The notes: generated by a model not told the origin, from the sequence alone. 64,000 nt of DNA from Chryseobacterium oryzae (GCF_022811665.1 NZ_CP094529.1:2356001-2420000); one strand, 5' to 3'; positions 25,936 to 35,143 are shown, counted from the first letter of the stretch. Program-made: numbers and translations.

Positions 25936-27144
25936 ATGAAATTTTCAAACAATCATAAAAAACTGACTGCATTCTTATTTCTGATTTCTTTCGGAATGAT
26001 GAATGCACAGGAAAACATTACCTATGAACAAACTCTGGAAAAAGCTTTTCAACAAAACAGAACTTTAAAAAACTCAAAATTAATTTCTGAATATCAGGAA
26101 AAATTAAAGGCAAGTTATCTCGATATTCCGCAAACGGAAGTCAGTGCGCAAATCGGACAGATGAACGGTGTGGAAACTGATAATTCTTTTTCTATTTCCC
26201 AGCGTTTCAGCTTTCCGACGGTTTATGCCAAAAGAAAACAAATGCTGGATGCAGAATGGAATGCAAGTGTCATCAATCAAAATCTGACGAAAGCGCAATT
26301 AACAAAGGAAGTTTCCGATGTTTTTTACCGAATTCTGACACTTCAGGAAAAGAAGAAGGTGATTGAATATATCACCAAATTATACAGCAGTTTTGCAGAA
26401 AAAGCGAGTTTGAGACTGAAAAAAGGTGAAACCAATATTTTGGAAGAGTCAACAGCGGAAATTCAGAGCGAACAGGCAAAAACGCAACTGAATATGCTTG
26501 AAAATGATTTGAATATCGCTAAACTTCAGCTTCAGTTATTGCTTCAGTCCGAAGAAAAATTTCAACCAGTTTCGGACAAACCGATGATGAATATTAATCT
26601 TCAGGTTTCGGAAGAAATGGTTCAGCAACATCCTGAATTGCAATATTTAAATCAGCAGATTAAAATCAATGATGCAGAAGCTCAGCTCGAAAAATCTAAA
26701 TTATTACCGGATTTATTGGTTGGATATACAAATCAAAGTATGAAAAACCTTAATAACAATCGTTTTAATGCGGTTCAGGTCGGTGTGGGAATTCCTTTGT
26801 TTACGAAAGGTCAACGAGCTTTGGCAAAAGCAACGAAAGCGAAAGTGGCGATTTCTGAAAACCAATATCAATTAAAAGAAATTGAACTGAAAAACAGATT
26901 CGGACAGCAAATTAATAATTACACCAATCAACTGAAAATCGTTGATAATTATGAGCAAAAACAACTTCCAAAATCTGAAACAATTTTAAAAACGGTTCAA
27001 AAACAATTGGAAGTCGGCGAAATCGATTATCTGAACTGGGTAATTCTTACGAATCAGGCGGTAAAAACAAAGGTTGATTACATCGATAATCTCGAAAGAC
27101 TCAACCAAATCGGAGCAGAACTTAATTTCTTACTATCAAAATAA
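25936..27144 (+). CDS. TolC-family outer-membrane channel of the metal efflux system
   Basis: This 402-residue protein has a signal peptide (ending MMNAQ) and two repeats of long amphipathic helices with strands, as in CzcC/TolC proteins: LEKAFQQNRTLKNSKL, VGVGIPLFTKGQRALAKATKAK, and a C-terminal VDYIDNLERLNQIGAELNFLL. It lacks a lipobox. It is 237 bp after the pump and 7 bp before the adaptor gene. It forms the exit duct through the outer membrane. The gap to the pump contains a weak hairpin near 25829-25857 but no clear terminator. Confidence 0.9.
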   Translation: MKFSNNHKKLTAFLFLISFGMMNAQENITYEQTLEKAFQQNRTLKNSKLISEYQEKLKASYLDIPQTEVSAQIGQMNGVETDNSFSISQRFSFPTVYAKRKQMLDAEWNASVINQNLTKAQLTKEVSDVFYRILTLQEKKKVIEYITKLYSSFAEKASLRLKKGETNILEESTAEIQSEQAKTQLNMLENDLNIAKLQLQLLLQSEEKFQPVSDKPMMNINLQVSEEMVQQHPELQYLNQQIKINDAEAQLEKSKLLPDLLVGYTNQSMKNLNNNRFNAVQVGVGIPLFTKGQRALAKATKAKVAISENQYQLKEIELKNRFGQQINNYTNQLKIVDNYEQKQLPKSETILKTVQKQLEVGEIDYLNWVILTNQAVKTKVDYIDNLERLNQIGAELNFLLSK

Positions 27145-27151
27145 CAGCGAA

Positions 27152-28303
27152 ATGTATCTTAAAAATATATCAATCCTTAGTTTAAGTGTAATTCTGATTT
27201 TATCTTCCTGTTCAGGAAAAAAAGAGGAAGAAAAAACGGTGTATGAAAACACAAAATTCAAGGAAAAAGACCAGAATACGGTTCAAATGTCGGATAAACA
27301 ATTGCAATCCATTGGTTTAACGACAACAACAATTCAGGAAAAAACAATGCAAAAACTCGTCCGCCTGAATGGTAAAGTTGAAATCTCGCCGTCTCACATC
27401 AGTTCGATTTCCAGCATTATGGGCGGTCATATCAAATCGATTAACGTGATTAACGGAAGTCATTTCAGCAAAGGACAGGTTTTGGCAGTTGTGGAAGACC
27501 CGCAATTTATTCAGTTACAACAGGATTATCTGGTGACGAAAGCACAGTTGGAATCGGCAAGATTGAATTTAAGCCGTCAAAAAGATTTGAATATCACCAA
27601 AGCGACCAGTGATAAAACTTTGCAAACCGCTCAGGCAGATTATTCTACATTGAATGCTACTTTGAAAGGTTTGGAAGAAAAACTGAGAATTATTGGAATC
27701 AATGCAAAAGGATTAAATTTATCGAATATCAGAAGCCAAATTAATGTTTATGTACCTTTTAGTGGTTTTGTGAGCAAAATTTTAGTGAATAACGGACAAT
27801 ATATTAATCCTTCTGATACTTTGTTTGAGTTGATTAATCCTGCAGGTTTATTGCTTGAATTAAAAGTGTTTGAAAACGATGTAAATGATGTGAAAATCGG
27901 ACAGGAAATTTTGGTTTACAACAATCAAAACCCTGAAAAAAAATCGACAGCTAAAATTGTAAGTATTGTACCGAGTATTGAAAACGGCGGTTCGTCGGTG
28001 GCTGTTGCGAAGCTTTCAAGTCCGAATCCTGAGTTTATCAAAGGAATGTACATCAATGCAGAAGTGACAATCAACAGTCGATTTACCATTGGTTTACCGA
28101 ATGAATCTGTGGTTTCCTTTGAAAGCAAAAGTTATGTTTTTGAAGATTTAGGGAATAAGAAATATAAGATGATTCCTGTGAATGTGGGAATTTCTGATGA
28201 TCAATTCACCGAAATTTTGAAGGCGGATAATTTGAAAGATAAAAAGATCGTTCAGAAAGGTGCTTATGGTCTTTTGATGGCGATGAAAAATCAGGCAGAG
28301 TAG
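27152..28303 (+). CDS. RND periplasmic adaptor lipoprotein (CzcB/CusB type)
   Basis: The ATG at 27152 gives 383 residues with a lipoprotein signal ending LILSSC; an earlier in-frame start would overlap the TolC-like gene and lacks a signal. The membrane-fusion pattern is clear: a barrel-sandwich half motif VNGKVEISPSHISSI..GGHIKSINV, an alpha hairpin (QLQQDYLVTKAQLESARLNL), a second lipoyl half (INVYVPFSGFVSKILVNNGQ) and a C-terminal beta barrel. It bridges the CzcA-type pump and the outer-membrane channel. It is the last gene of the operon; a terminator follows after about 160 bp. Confidence 0.93.
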   Translation: MYLKNISILSLSVILILSSCSGKKEEEKTVYENTKFKEKDQNTVQMSDKQLQSIGLTTTTIQEKTMQKLVRLNGKVEISPSHISSISSIMGGHIKSINVINGSHFSKGQVLAVVEDPQFIQLQQDYLVTKAQLESARLNLSRQKDLNITKATSDKTLQTAQADYSTLNATLKGLEEKLRIIGINAKGLNLSNIRSQINVYVPFSGFVSKILVNNGQYINPSDTLFELINPAGLLLELKVFENDVNDVKIGQEILVYNNQNPEKKSTAKIVSIVPSIENGGSSVAVAKLSSPNPEFIKGMYINAEVTINSRFTIGLPNESVVSFESKSYVFEDLGNKKYKMIPVNVGISDDQFTEILKADNLKDKKIVQKGAYGLLMAMKNQAE

Positions 28304-28854
28304 AAATAGAACTTGTTTTATCTATATAAAATGTTTAAAATACCAATAATATCAAGGAGGAATTAGCAAACTTTGAAATTCATATTAAATATCATTTAAC
28401 ACCTTCAAAATATTATCTATGTCTTGTAGCAAATGGTTTGAATAGAGTCCTGTTAAGTTCACCATAAAAAACGCCTAACAGCTTGTAAATAAGTGTTTAG
28501 GCGTTTTTATTTATATCTGTAGCCGACATTTGGCCGACAAACAAATGTCTATTTTCTTTTTTTGTCACTAACTCTGTCACTAGGAAAAAAATTAGTGACA
28601 GAAAATACCGCAGTTAATTCCGTAACGTTTAGTTTAGGGCTATATTCCTTGTCTTTTAAAATACATCGCTATTTGAAATTATGATTGGATTGACCGTAAC
28701 AGATCAATTGTGAACTACCTCACATTTTTTTGTGATGTATGTCCTTGGTATCGATTAATTTTCCTTATAATTTTACCATAATAAAAGAAGATAGTTTAGA
28801 CTTTTCAGAATTTTTAGTTTGCTTTTCTATCATCTACATTAAATCAATTATACA
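28304..28854. other. Intergenic region with terminator and unexplained inverted repeats
   Basis: These 551 bases lie between the efflux operon and the oxidoreductase block. A strong terminator is at 28466-28508. Beyond it are a tandem GCCGACA...GCCGACA pair (about 28523-28542), and a perfect 10-base inverted repeat TCTGTCACTA/TAGTGACAGA (28573-28582, 28593-28602) with a third TGTCACTA copy just upstream at 28563-28570. On the minus strand a 27-codon frame (about 28384-28464) ends DNILKVLNDI; it may be noise. The repeats could be the scar of an integrated element. Confidence 0.5.
28466..28508 (+). terminator. Intrinsic terminator after the metal efflux operon
   Basis: AAAAACGCCTAACA pairs with TGTTTAGGCGTTTTT with one bulged base around a 13-base loop. 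A run of five T ends the structure, and the matching A run on the other side could serve leftward transcription. Confidence 0.8.
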
Positions 28855-29469
28855 ATGAAAAAAGTACTCATACTTGGTGCATCGGCACCTATTGCAAAAT
28901 TTGTTTCTAGCTTTTTGGACGAAAATAAGGACATCGAACAAGTCTTACTGATGAGAAATGAACGGAAAATCTACGACAAAGACAGAACAATTATTGGAGA
29001 TGCCACAAATGCGGCGGATTTGGTAAGCGCAATGCATGGCGTGGATCTTGTTTTCTCTGCATTAGGACCATTTCATATGGAAAAATTGGCAAAAACCGTT
29101 GTTGCTGCTATGGAAGAAGCCAACATCAAGAGACTGATTTGGACAGCAAGTTTAGGCATCTACAATGAAAGTGCTTTCTCCGAAGCCGGTGTACGGGAAT
29201 TAGGAAAACCCGAAGTTCCAAACACTTATCTGTGGGATCAAAAAAACGGCGCCGATGTTATCGAGCACAGCAATCTGGATTATACCATTATCAGACCTAA
29301 TTGGTTGACTAATAATGATATTGTAGAAGATATAGCACTCCAACATAGAAACGAAAAAACAGAGAGTCATTTCATTTCCAGAAAAAGCGTTGGAAAATTT
29401 GTGGCGGATCTTATTCAGAATTCTGATCAATATATCAAAGATTCTGTAGCAATATCCGCAAAAAATTAG
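28855..29469 (+). CDS. NAD(P)-binding oxidoreductase of the NmrA/atypical SDR type
   Basis: This 204-residue protein starts with a Rossmann motif VLILGASAPIAKFVSSFL, a variant of GxxGxxG in which the second glycine is Ala. A conserved GDATNAADLVSAMHGVDLVFSALGP segment follows, with RLIWTASLGIY and YTIIRPNWLTN in the second half, as in the flavin-reductase-like/NmrA-like atypical SDRs. Such proteins bind NAD(P) and reduce small substrates or sense redox state. It opens a run of rightward oxidoreductase genes. The real substrate is unknown. Confidence 0.85.
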   Translation: MKKVLILGASAPIAKFVSSFLDENKDIEQVLLMRNERKIYDKDRTIIGDATNAADLVSAMHGVDLVFSALGPFHMEKLAKTVVAAMEEANIKRLIWTASLGIYNESAFSEAGVRELGKPEVPNTYLWDQKNGADVIEHSNLDYTIIRPNWLTNNDIVEDIALQHRNEKTESHFISRKSVGKFVADLIQNSDQYIKDSVAISAKN

Positions 29470-29568
29470 AGAATGATTATTGTAAAATTTTGATCATCAT
29501 TGTTGCGAATGCAAACGTTTCATTAATGGATCATTTAAAATCAAATTTAAAATTTAAAATAAAATATT

Positions 29569-30402
29569 ATGAGCGATAAAAAAGTATGGTTTATAACAGG
29601 CGCCAGTAGCGGTTTTGGTCTTGCAGCAGTAAAGACACTTTTGAAACACGGTTTTCGTGTGGCAGCCACTTCCAGAGACGAAGCCAAACTGGCAAGTGAG
29701 GTTAATGACCAAAGCGGAAATTTCTTTCCGATTTCTATGCAGATTACTGATCAAAACAGCGTCGATGAGGCGGTGACAAAAGTGAAAAATCATTTTGGAA
29801 GAATAGACGTTACTATCAACAATGCCGGTTATATATTGGTAGGCGCTATTGAGGAATTAACCGATGACGAGATAAAAGCCAATTATGATGTGAATGTATT
29901 TGGGACAATGCGTGTCATCCGCTCGGTAATGAAAGTTTACAGAGAACAAAATTCGGGTTATTTCTTGAATATGGCCTCTATTTCCGGTTCCATTACTTCT
30001 CCGGCTCAAGGCATTTACAGCTCCACAAAAGCGGCCGTGATATTGCTTACCGAAGCCGTGGATGAAGAAGGAAGAGAGTTTGGTGTAAGAGCTACAGCGG
30101 TATGTCCGGGCGGTTTCAAAACCAATTTCCTTGGCGGATCTGCAAAATTTCCGCAAAATCCTATGAATAATTACCGGGCCGTGAGACAAGCCGAACAAAG
30201 TTTCCGTCAGCTCAATCAAAATCAGGGAGGCGATCCGGTAAAAGCCGCAGAAGCATTTATCAAATTGGCTGAAAGCAACAATCCGCCACAAAGAATTTAT
30301 TTGGGAACCGATGGTTTCCGGGCTGCTGAATACAAAATAAGGGAAGTCGCCACCGAGCTTGAACAATGGCAACAGCTAAGCCTTAGCACCAATTACCGTT
30401 AA
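29569..30402 (+). CDS. Classical short-chain dehydrogenase/reductase
   Basis: This 277-residue enzyme has TGASSGFGLAAVKTLL (cofactor binding), NNAGYILVGAIEELTDDE, MASISGSI with the catalytic Ser, and YSSTKAAVILLTEAV with the YxxxK pair. The Arg in ATSRDEAKL at the end of strand 2 suggests NADP(H). It lies 99 bp after the NmrA-like gene. Related proteins in this group are annotated as general oxidoreductases. No substrate is visible. Confidence 0.9.
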   Translation: MSDKKVWFITGASSGFGLAAVKTLLKHGFRVAATSRDEAKLASEVNDQSGNFFPISMQITDQNSVDEAVTKVKNHFGRIDVTINNAGYILVGAIEELTDDEIKANYDVNVFGTMRVIRSVMKVYREQNSGYFLNMASISGSITSPAQGIYSSTKAAVILLTEAVDEEGREFGVRATAVCPGGFKTNFLGGSAKFPQNPMNNYRAVRQAEQSFRQLNQNQGGDPVKAAEAFIKLAESNNPPQRIYLGTDGFRAAEYKIREVATELEQWQQLSLSTNYR

Positions 30403-30467
30403 ACTAAAAACTCCTTAGATTGCTGAAATTGATGTTTAAAAAAATTTTAGTTCATAAAGGATTCTAA

Positions 30468-31232
30468 ATGCACTTTTCAATGGCAGATCAAATTAAAATT
30501 CAAACCAACTTTTTTGATGATAAGGCTTTCAGTGACAATTTTTGTGGTTCCGAAGGTTGTGAAATTCCAGCTGTAAAAAAGCAGAAACCAACATTAATAT
30601 ATGTTTTTGATGGATTATGCTCTTACTGCTACGGTTTCGATACGCAGCTGTTTATCATCCGGGATGAACTGAAAGCGGAAGTAGATCTGAAAATTATCAG
30701 TGGCGGGATGAATATCGGAAAAGACACCCCTCGCATCAAAGAAAAATTGGGCGAAACTTTCCGGAAAGATTACCAGCAGGTGGTACAGATTACGGGCGCT
30801 AATATATCAGAGAACTATTTGGCAGGAACTGTTGACAGCGAAAATTATATTGTTAATTCCGAAATCCCGGCGAGGGCATTTTCAACTTTCAAATCTTTAC
30901 CGGAGATGAAAGACAAACATCTGGACTTCGTTTTTGCCATGCATCAGAATCTGTATGTGAATGGACTTAACCCGAATGAAGATGAGTTGTATAAAAAAAC
31001 AGCACTTGCTTTTGGTTTAAATGCCGATGAATTTTTAGTCAAGATGAAATCTCCCGAAGCTTTGGAATGGGCTTACCAGGATTTTGACTTAGCAAAACAA
31101 ATAGGCTCAGATCTGTTTCCCCAACTCTATCTGCAACAGGATAATCAAACAGAAAGAGTGCTGCGTGTCTATGCAAAAGCACCTTTAGCCATCCGAAAAA
31201 TCAGAGAAAAAATAGAAGAATTAACACATTAA
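30468..31232 (+). CDS. DsbA/FrnE-like thioredoxin-fold protein with N-terminal extension
   Basis: This 254-residue protein has the core TLIYVFDGLCSYCYGF with a CSYC active site, followed by the helical insert and the C-terminal FPQLYLQQDN strand with a cis-proline. Compared with the next gene product it carries an extra 40 residues at the N-terminus containing another cysteine pair, FCGSEGCEIP. No signal peptide is present, so it is probably cytoplasmic, like FrnE-type oxidoreductases. It lies 16 bp before its paralogue at 31249. The ATG at 30480 is an alternative start. Confidence 0.85.
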   Translation: MHFSMADQIKIQTNFFDDKAFSDNFCGSEGCEIPAVKKQKPTLIYVFDGLCSYCYGFDTQLFIIRDELKAEVDLKIISGGMNIGKDTPRIKEKLGETFRKDYQQVVQITGANISENYLAGTVDSENYIVNSEIPARAFSTFKSLPEMKDKHLDFVFAMHQNLYVNGLNPNEDELYKKTALAFGLNADEFLVKMKSPEALEWAYQDFDLAKQIGSDLFPQLYLQQDNQTERVLRVYAKAPLAIRKIREKIEELTH

Positions 31233-31248
31233 ACCTAATTAAAATAAA

Positions 31249-31908
31249 ATGAAACCAACGATAATATATGTTTACGACGGACTATGCTCCTGGTGTTACG
31301 GCTTCGAAAAGGAAATGCAAATATTGTATGACAAATTTCAGGATCGCTATGACTTCCAGTTGGTAAGTGGCGGGATGTTTCCGGCAGAACAAAACCGAAG
31401 AATCAAGGATATTCTGGGTGAAGGCTTTAGAGAAGCTTATGCACGGGTTATAGAATATTCTGGTGCCGATATCACCGAAAAATATCTGGGTGGATTGGTA
31501 GAAAAAGACAACTACCAACTCAATTCCGAAAAGCCGGCACAGGCATTTTCTGCATTCAAAACCTACCCGAATAAAAGCTACCGCCAGATTGAATTTGTGA
31601 CGACTATGCAAAGTTTTATGTATGGTGAGGGGCTCAATCCCAATGAAGATGAGATGTACCACAAAACTGCGGAACATTTTGAGATTGATGCCGATGAATT
31701 TATAGCAAAGATGAAAACGGATGCGGTATTGGAAGATGTGAAAAAAGATTTTCAGTATGCACAAGCATTGCAGGTGACCGGCTTTCCGCAGGTTTTCCTT
31801 AAAACACCTCAAGACCAATATTACCTTATCGCCCGAGGATACGATAAAGAAGACAATATTGCGGCAAGAATTGCGGAGATTGAAAAACAGAATGTAATTA
31901 ATGAATAA
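31249..31908 (+). CDS. DsbA/FrnE-like thioredoxin-fold protein
   Basis: This 219-residue protein is a tandem paralogue of the previous one. It begins directly with PTIIYVYDGLCSWCYGFEKEM (active site CSWC, residues 14-17), shares LVSGGMFPAE and FRE.Y..VI..SGA.I...YL with it, and has the TGFPQVFLKT cis-proline segment. It has no signal peptide. The pair probably handles thiol-disulfide exchange in the cytoplasm under the same stress as the neighbouring oxidoreductases. Confidence 0.87.
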   Translation: MKPTIIYVYDGLCSWCYGFEKEMQILYDKFQDRYDFQLVSGGMFPAEQNRRIKDILGEGFREAYARVIEYSGADITEKYLGGLVEKDNYQLNSEKPAQAFSAFKTYPNKSYRQIEFVTTMQSFMYGEGLNPNEDEMYHKTAEHFEIDADEFIAKMKTDAVLEDVKKDFQYAQALQVTGFPQVFLKTPQDQYYLIARGYDKEDNIAARIAEIEKQNVINE

Positions 31909-31956
31909 TCTAAAGTCTGTCATTTTGCAGACCGAATCTATTGATAAAAATATAAA

Positions 31957-32928
31957 ATGAAAGCAGTTGTTATTACAGAATATGGCGCACCAGAAGTATT
32001 GAAAACAGAGGATCGTCCTATTCCTGAAATCGGGAAAGATGATGTTCTGGTAAAAGTGAAAGCAGCCGGCATCAATAGACCGGATGTGTTTCAAAGAATG
32101 GGTAATTATCCGGCTCCAAAAGGTGTTCCTGCTAATATTCCTGGATTGGAAATCGCCGGCGTGATCGAAAAAATTGGTGCTGATGTTACCGGATTTAGTA
32201 TTGGTGATAAGGTACTTGCTTTGTTAGGCGGTGGCGGCTACGCGGAATATGTAAGTGTGCCTGCCTTGCAATGTTTGCCGATTCCCCAAAATCTGAATTT
32301 TGAAGAAGCCGCAAGTTTGCCGGAAACCATCTATACGGTGTATCACAATGTTTTTCAAAGAGGAAACTTGCAAAGTGGCGAACGGATTTTGATACACGGC
32401 GGAAGTAGTGGCATTGGAATTACTGCCATCCAATTGGCAAAAGCCAGTGGCGCTGAAGTTATTGTAACCGTTGGTGATGATGTCAAGGGAGAAAAATGTC
32501 TGGAACTGGGCGCTGATCAGTTTATTAACTACAAAAAACAGGATTTCGAAGCTGTACTGAAAGAGCATCCTGTCCATCTCATTTTGGATATGATCGGTGG
32601 CGATTATTTTCAAAAAAACATCAATATTTTACAGGAAGAAGGCCGATTGGTTTATATCAATGCGATGAACGGTAATGAGGTAACACTCAATATTTTTCAA
32701 ATGATGCAGAAGCGCCTGAGCATTATGGGCACGACTTTGAGAAGCCGGGACAAAGCTTTCAAGGCGGAGCTGACTGCTTCCATTAGACACAATATACTGC
32801 CGCTGATCGAAACCGGGAAATTTGTGCCGGTAATCTATAAGGTATTTTCAATGGAAGAAGCAGCGCAGGCTCATCATTTGATGGAAAGCAATAAACATAT
32901 CGGGAAGATTATTTTGAAAATCGATTAA
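31957..32928 (+). CDS. Quinone-oxidoreductase-like MDR enzyme (zinc-independent)
   Basis: This 323-residue protein belongs to the medium-chain dehydrogenase/reductase family: GIEK-type start, VKVKAAGINRPDVFQRMGNY, PGLEIAGVIEKIGADVTGF, and the cofactor site IHGGSSGIGITAIQLAKASGA. The zinc-binding Cys and His residues of alcohol dehydrogenases are missing, which places it with NAD(P)H:quinone reductases of the PIG3 type. It would reduce quinones or other electrophiles with NADPH. It is the last gene of the rightward run before a terminator. Confidence 0.9.
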   Translation: MKAVVITEYGAPEVLKTEDRPIPEIGKDDVLVKVKAAGINRPDVFQRMGNYPAPKGVPANIPGLEIAGVIEKIGADVTGFSIGDKVLALLGGGGYAEYVSVPALQCLPIPQNLNFEEAASLPETIYTVYHNVFQRGNLQSGERILIHGGSSGIGITAIQLAKASGAEVIVTVGDDVKGEKCLELGADQFINYKKQDFEAVLKEHPVHLILDMIGGDYFQKNINILQEEGRLVYINAMNGNEVTLNIFQMMQKRLSIMGTTLRSRDKAFKAELTASIRHNILPLIETGKFVPVIYKVFSMEEAAQAHHLMESNKHIGKIILKID

Positions 32929-32984
32929 ATAAAATGCTTAAAAATCATACGTATTGACCTTAAATAAGATTATTCTTCAATAAA

Positions 32985-33025
32985 AAAACAACTTCCGATT
33001 ATTAATGGTAATCGGAAGTTGTTTT
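32985..33025. terminator. Bidirectional intrinsic terminator between convergent genes
   Basis: A perfect 17-base stem, AAAACAACTTCCGATTA (32985-33001) with TAATCGGAAGTTGTTTT (33009-33025), has a 7-base loop and flanking A and T stretches. It can stop the rightward MDR transcript and the leftward aldo/keto reductase transcript. Confidence 0.9.
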
Positions 33026-33044
33026 ATATCTACCTCGTATTTAA

Positions 33045-33878
33045 TCAGATAAATTCTAAGTTTACTTTTCTATGGGGCGGCGGGAAAGCCGCATCTAAAA
33101 TAGCATTATCTTCTGCCGTCAAAATAATATCTGCAGCTTTTGCATTGTCTTCTACGTGCGCCACCGTCGAAGCTTTAGGGATAGAAATAACAATCCCTGA
33201 CTGTATGCTCCAGGCTAATGCAATCTGTGCGGGCGTAGCATTGTGATTGTCGGCAACTCGCTGCAACTGATTTCTGGAAACAAGCCTCGATTCATCAATC
33301 GGCGAATAAGCCATTAGCGGAATACCTTCCTCTTTTGCCCAGGGAAACATATCGTATTCAATTCCGCGGTGTGAAAGATTGTAAAAAACCTGATTTGTGG
33401 CACAATCTTTCCCATTAGGAACTTCAAAAACATCTTCCAAATCCTGTACATCGAAATTACTGACGCCCCAATTCAGAATCTTACCATCTGCCACTAATTT
33501 CTCGAAAGCACGAACCGTTTCTTCCACTGGATACGAACCTTGCCAATGCAATAGATACATATCCAACCGATCGGTTTTCAGGTGCCCCAAACTACGCTCG
33601 CAAGCCGCAATAGTGCCTTGATAAGAGGCATTTGAGGGCATTACTTTGCTTACCAGATAGATATCATCACGCATCCCTTCTATAGCTTCACTAATCAGAT
33701 CCTCAGACCTTCCATTGCCATAATATTCTGCAGTGTCAATGAGCGTCATCCCCAATTCTACGCCACGCCGAAGCGTATCAATTTCTTGTTGTCTTCTGTT
33801 AGGATGATCACCTATTTTCCAGCAACCCTGCCCGAGTGCAGGCACTTTATTTCGGTTTTTTAATGTAACAAATTTCAT
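33045..33878 (-). CDS. Aldo/keto reductase
   Basis: The ATG at 33878 gives 277 residues (MKFVTLKNRNKVPALGQGCW); a TTG three codons upstream is less likely. The catalytic set is visible: Asp in LIDTAEYYGNG (with Tyr), Lys in YLVSKVMPSN, and His in YLLHWQGSYPVEET. WGVSNFDVQDLEDV and the C-terminal IPKASTVAHVEDNAKA form the NADP(H) site. It reduces aldehydes or ketones; the substrate is open. The broken small gene at 33884-34120 ends 5 bases upstream of the start. Confidence 0.92.
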   Translation of the reverse strand: MKFVTLKNRNKVPALGQGCWKIGDHPNRRQQEIDTLRRGVELGMTLIDTAEYYGNGRSEDLISEAIEGMRDDIYLVSKVMPSNASYQGTIAACERSLGHLKTDRLDMYLLHWQGSYPVEETVRAFEKLVADGKILNWGVSNFDVQDLEDVFEVPNGKDCATNQVFYNLSHRGIEYDMFPWAKEEGIPLMAYSPIDESRLVSRNQLQRVADNHNATPAQIALAWSIQSGIVISIPKASTVAHVEDNAKAADIILTAEDNAILDAAFPPPHRKVNLEFI

Positions 33879-33883
33879 ACAAT

Positions 33884-34120
33884 TCAATGTTTTGGCTTTA
33901 AATATGGGCTATTGAAATTAGTCGTAAAACCGTCTTTCTTCAAGATCAATTTATCAGAGATTTTTCTGATAATTTCTTCATTAAGCTCCTTATCATTTAG
34001 ATTTTTCTTCAATAACCATTACCCTTGATAATCTAGCAAATCCTTGACCAAATTGAGAGAATTTTTGTTATCATAATCGCGGTCCAACTTATCGATTTGA
34101 GTTTTCATACCTTCGATCAT
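33884..34120 (-). pseudogene. Short gene with an in-frame stop, function unknown
   Basis: From the ATG at 34120 the frame reads MIEGMKTQIDKLDRDYDNKN and on through LVKDLLDYQG, then meets a TAA at 34019-34021. Without any frame change it continues for 44 more codons (WLLKKNLNDKELNEEIIRKI and onward) to a TGA at 33884. The residue mix on both sides looks protein-like (charged helices), so a 78-residue protein broken by a stop is likely. I do not recognise the family. It sits just upstream of the aldo/keto reductase start and was probably co-transcribed with it. Chance openness in AT-rich DNA cannot be excluded. Confidence 0.4.
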
Positions 34121-34315
34121 TTAATTATAGATAGGCTAGTTTGTCAAAGTATATAATCCCATTATTTATGACTGAATTTATAAGTCAAAAATCTTAATTA
34201 AAAAGACAAAACATATTAGGTTCTTCTTCATTTTGGCTACAACCCTACTCACTTTGGCAACATTTACTCCTCAGCATTTGATGAACTTTGCCTTGTAAAT
34301 ATTAAACAAGACAAA

Positions 34316-35119
34316 ATGCAAAAGACAATCTTTATAACAGGGGCATCCTCAGGATTAGGAAAAACGACGGCCACACTATTTCAGTCCAAAGGATGGAATA
34401 TCATCGCAACAATGCGAAACCCGGAGAATGAAAAGGAACTGACTCAACTAGAAAATGTAACCCTCTTAAAACTAGACGTCACGGATTCAGATCAAATTGA
34501 AGAAACGGTTGCTACAATAATCGAAAATCATTCGGTAGATGTTGTACTTAACAATGCGGGTTACGGATTGATTGGGCCTTTAGAAGCCTTGAGTGATGAA
34601 CAAATCTTCAAACAAATTAACACCAATCTTTTAGGTGTTATCCGCGTAACAAAAGCTTTCACTCCATATTTTCGTGAGAAAAAATCAGGGATGTTCATCA
34701 ATATTACATCGATGTTTGGATTGATTGGTTACCCAACTTGCTCGGTTTACTCGGCTACCAAATTTGCGATTGACGGTTTTTCAGAAAGTCTGGCGTATGA
34801 ACTTGCCAACTTTAATGTACAGGTAAAAATAGTGGCTCCGGGTGGCATCCAAACCGATTTTGCAGGTCGGTCAATGGATGGCGGACAACATGAAGCATAC
34901 CAATCTTTGGTAGAAAAAGTGAGCGAAGGCTATAGCGAAGAAAGCATGAGCCAGTTTTCCACACCTGAAAGCATTGCCAATATCATCTATGAAGCGGCTA
35001 CAGATAGCAGAAATAAGTTGCGCTATATTGCGGGCAACGATGCTGTTTCTCTATATTCTGAAAGAGAAAAATGGTCTGCACAAACTCAATTTGAAAAAAT
35101 CGTGAATATTTCTTCCTAG
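34316..35119 (+). CDS. Classical short-chain dehydrogenase/reductase
   Basis: This 267-residue enzyme has TGASSGLGKTTATLF, LNNAGYGLIGPLEALSDEQ, NITSMFGLIG with the catalytic Ser and YSATKFAIDGFSESLAYEL with the YxxxK pair. ATMRNPENEK after strand 2 suggests NADP(H) preference. It starts a second rightward group: the AraC regulator begins 24 bp downstream, so this gene is a likely target or partner of that regulator. Substrate unknown. Confidence 0.9.
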   Translation: MQKTIFITGASSGLGKTTATLFQSKGWNIIATMRNPENEKELTQLENVTLLKLDVTDSDQIEETVATIIENHSVDVVLNNAGYGLIGPLEALSDEQIFKQINTNLLGVIRVTKAFTPYFREKKSGMFINITSMFGLIGYPTCSVYSATKFAIDGFSESLAYELANFNVQVKIVAPGGIQTDFAGRSMDGGQHEAYQSLVEKVSEGYSEESMSQFSTPESIANIIYEAATDSRNKLRYIAGNDAVSLYSEREKWSAQTQFEKIVNISS

Positions 35120-35130
35120 TAAACATTTGG

Positions 35131-35138
35131 TAAATTTG
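35131..35138 (+). promoter_or_regulatory. Possible -7 box ahead of the AraC gene
   Basis: TAAATTTG matches the Bacteroidota TAnnTTTG consensus. It lies 5 bases before the ATG at 35144, so a transcript from it would have almost no leader. No convincing -33 box is seen. Confidence 0.25.
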
Positions 35139-35143
35139 TATCT

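Noticed and set aside
28384..28464. 27-codon minus-strand frame ending DNILKVLNDI
   Set aside because: Too short to judge, no homologue recognised, and it begins at the edge of a terminator hairpin.
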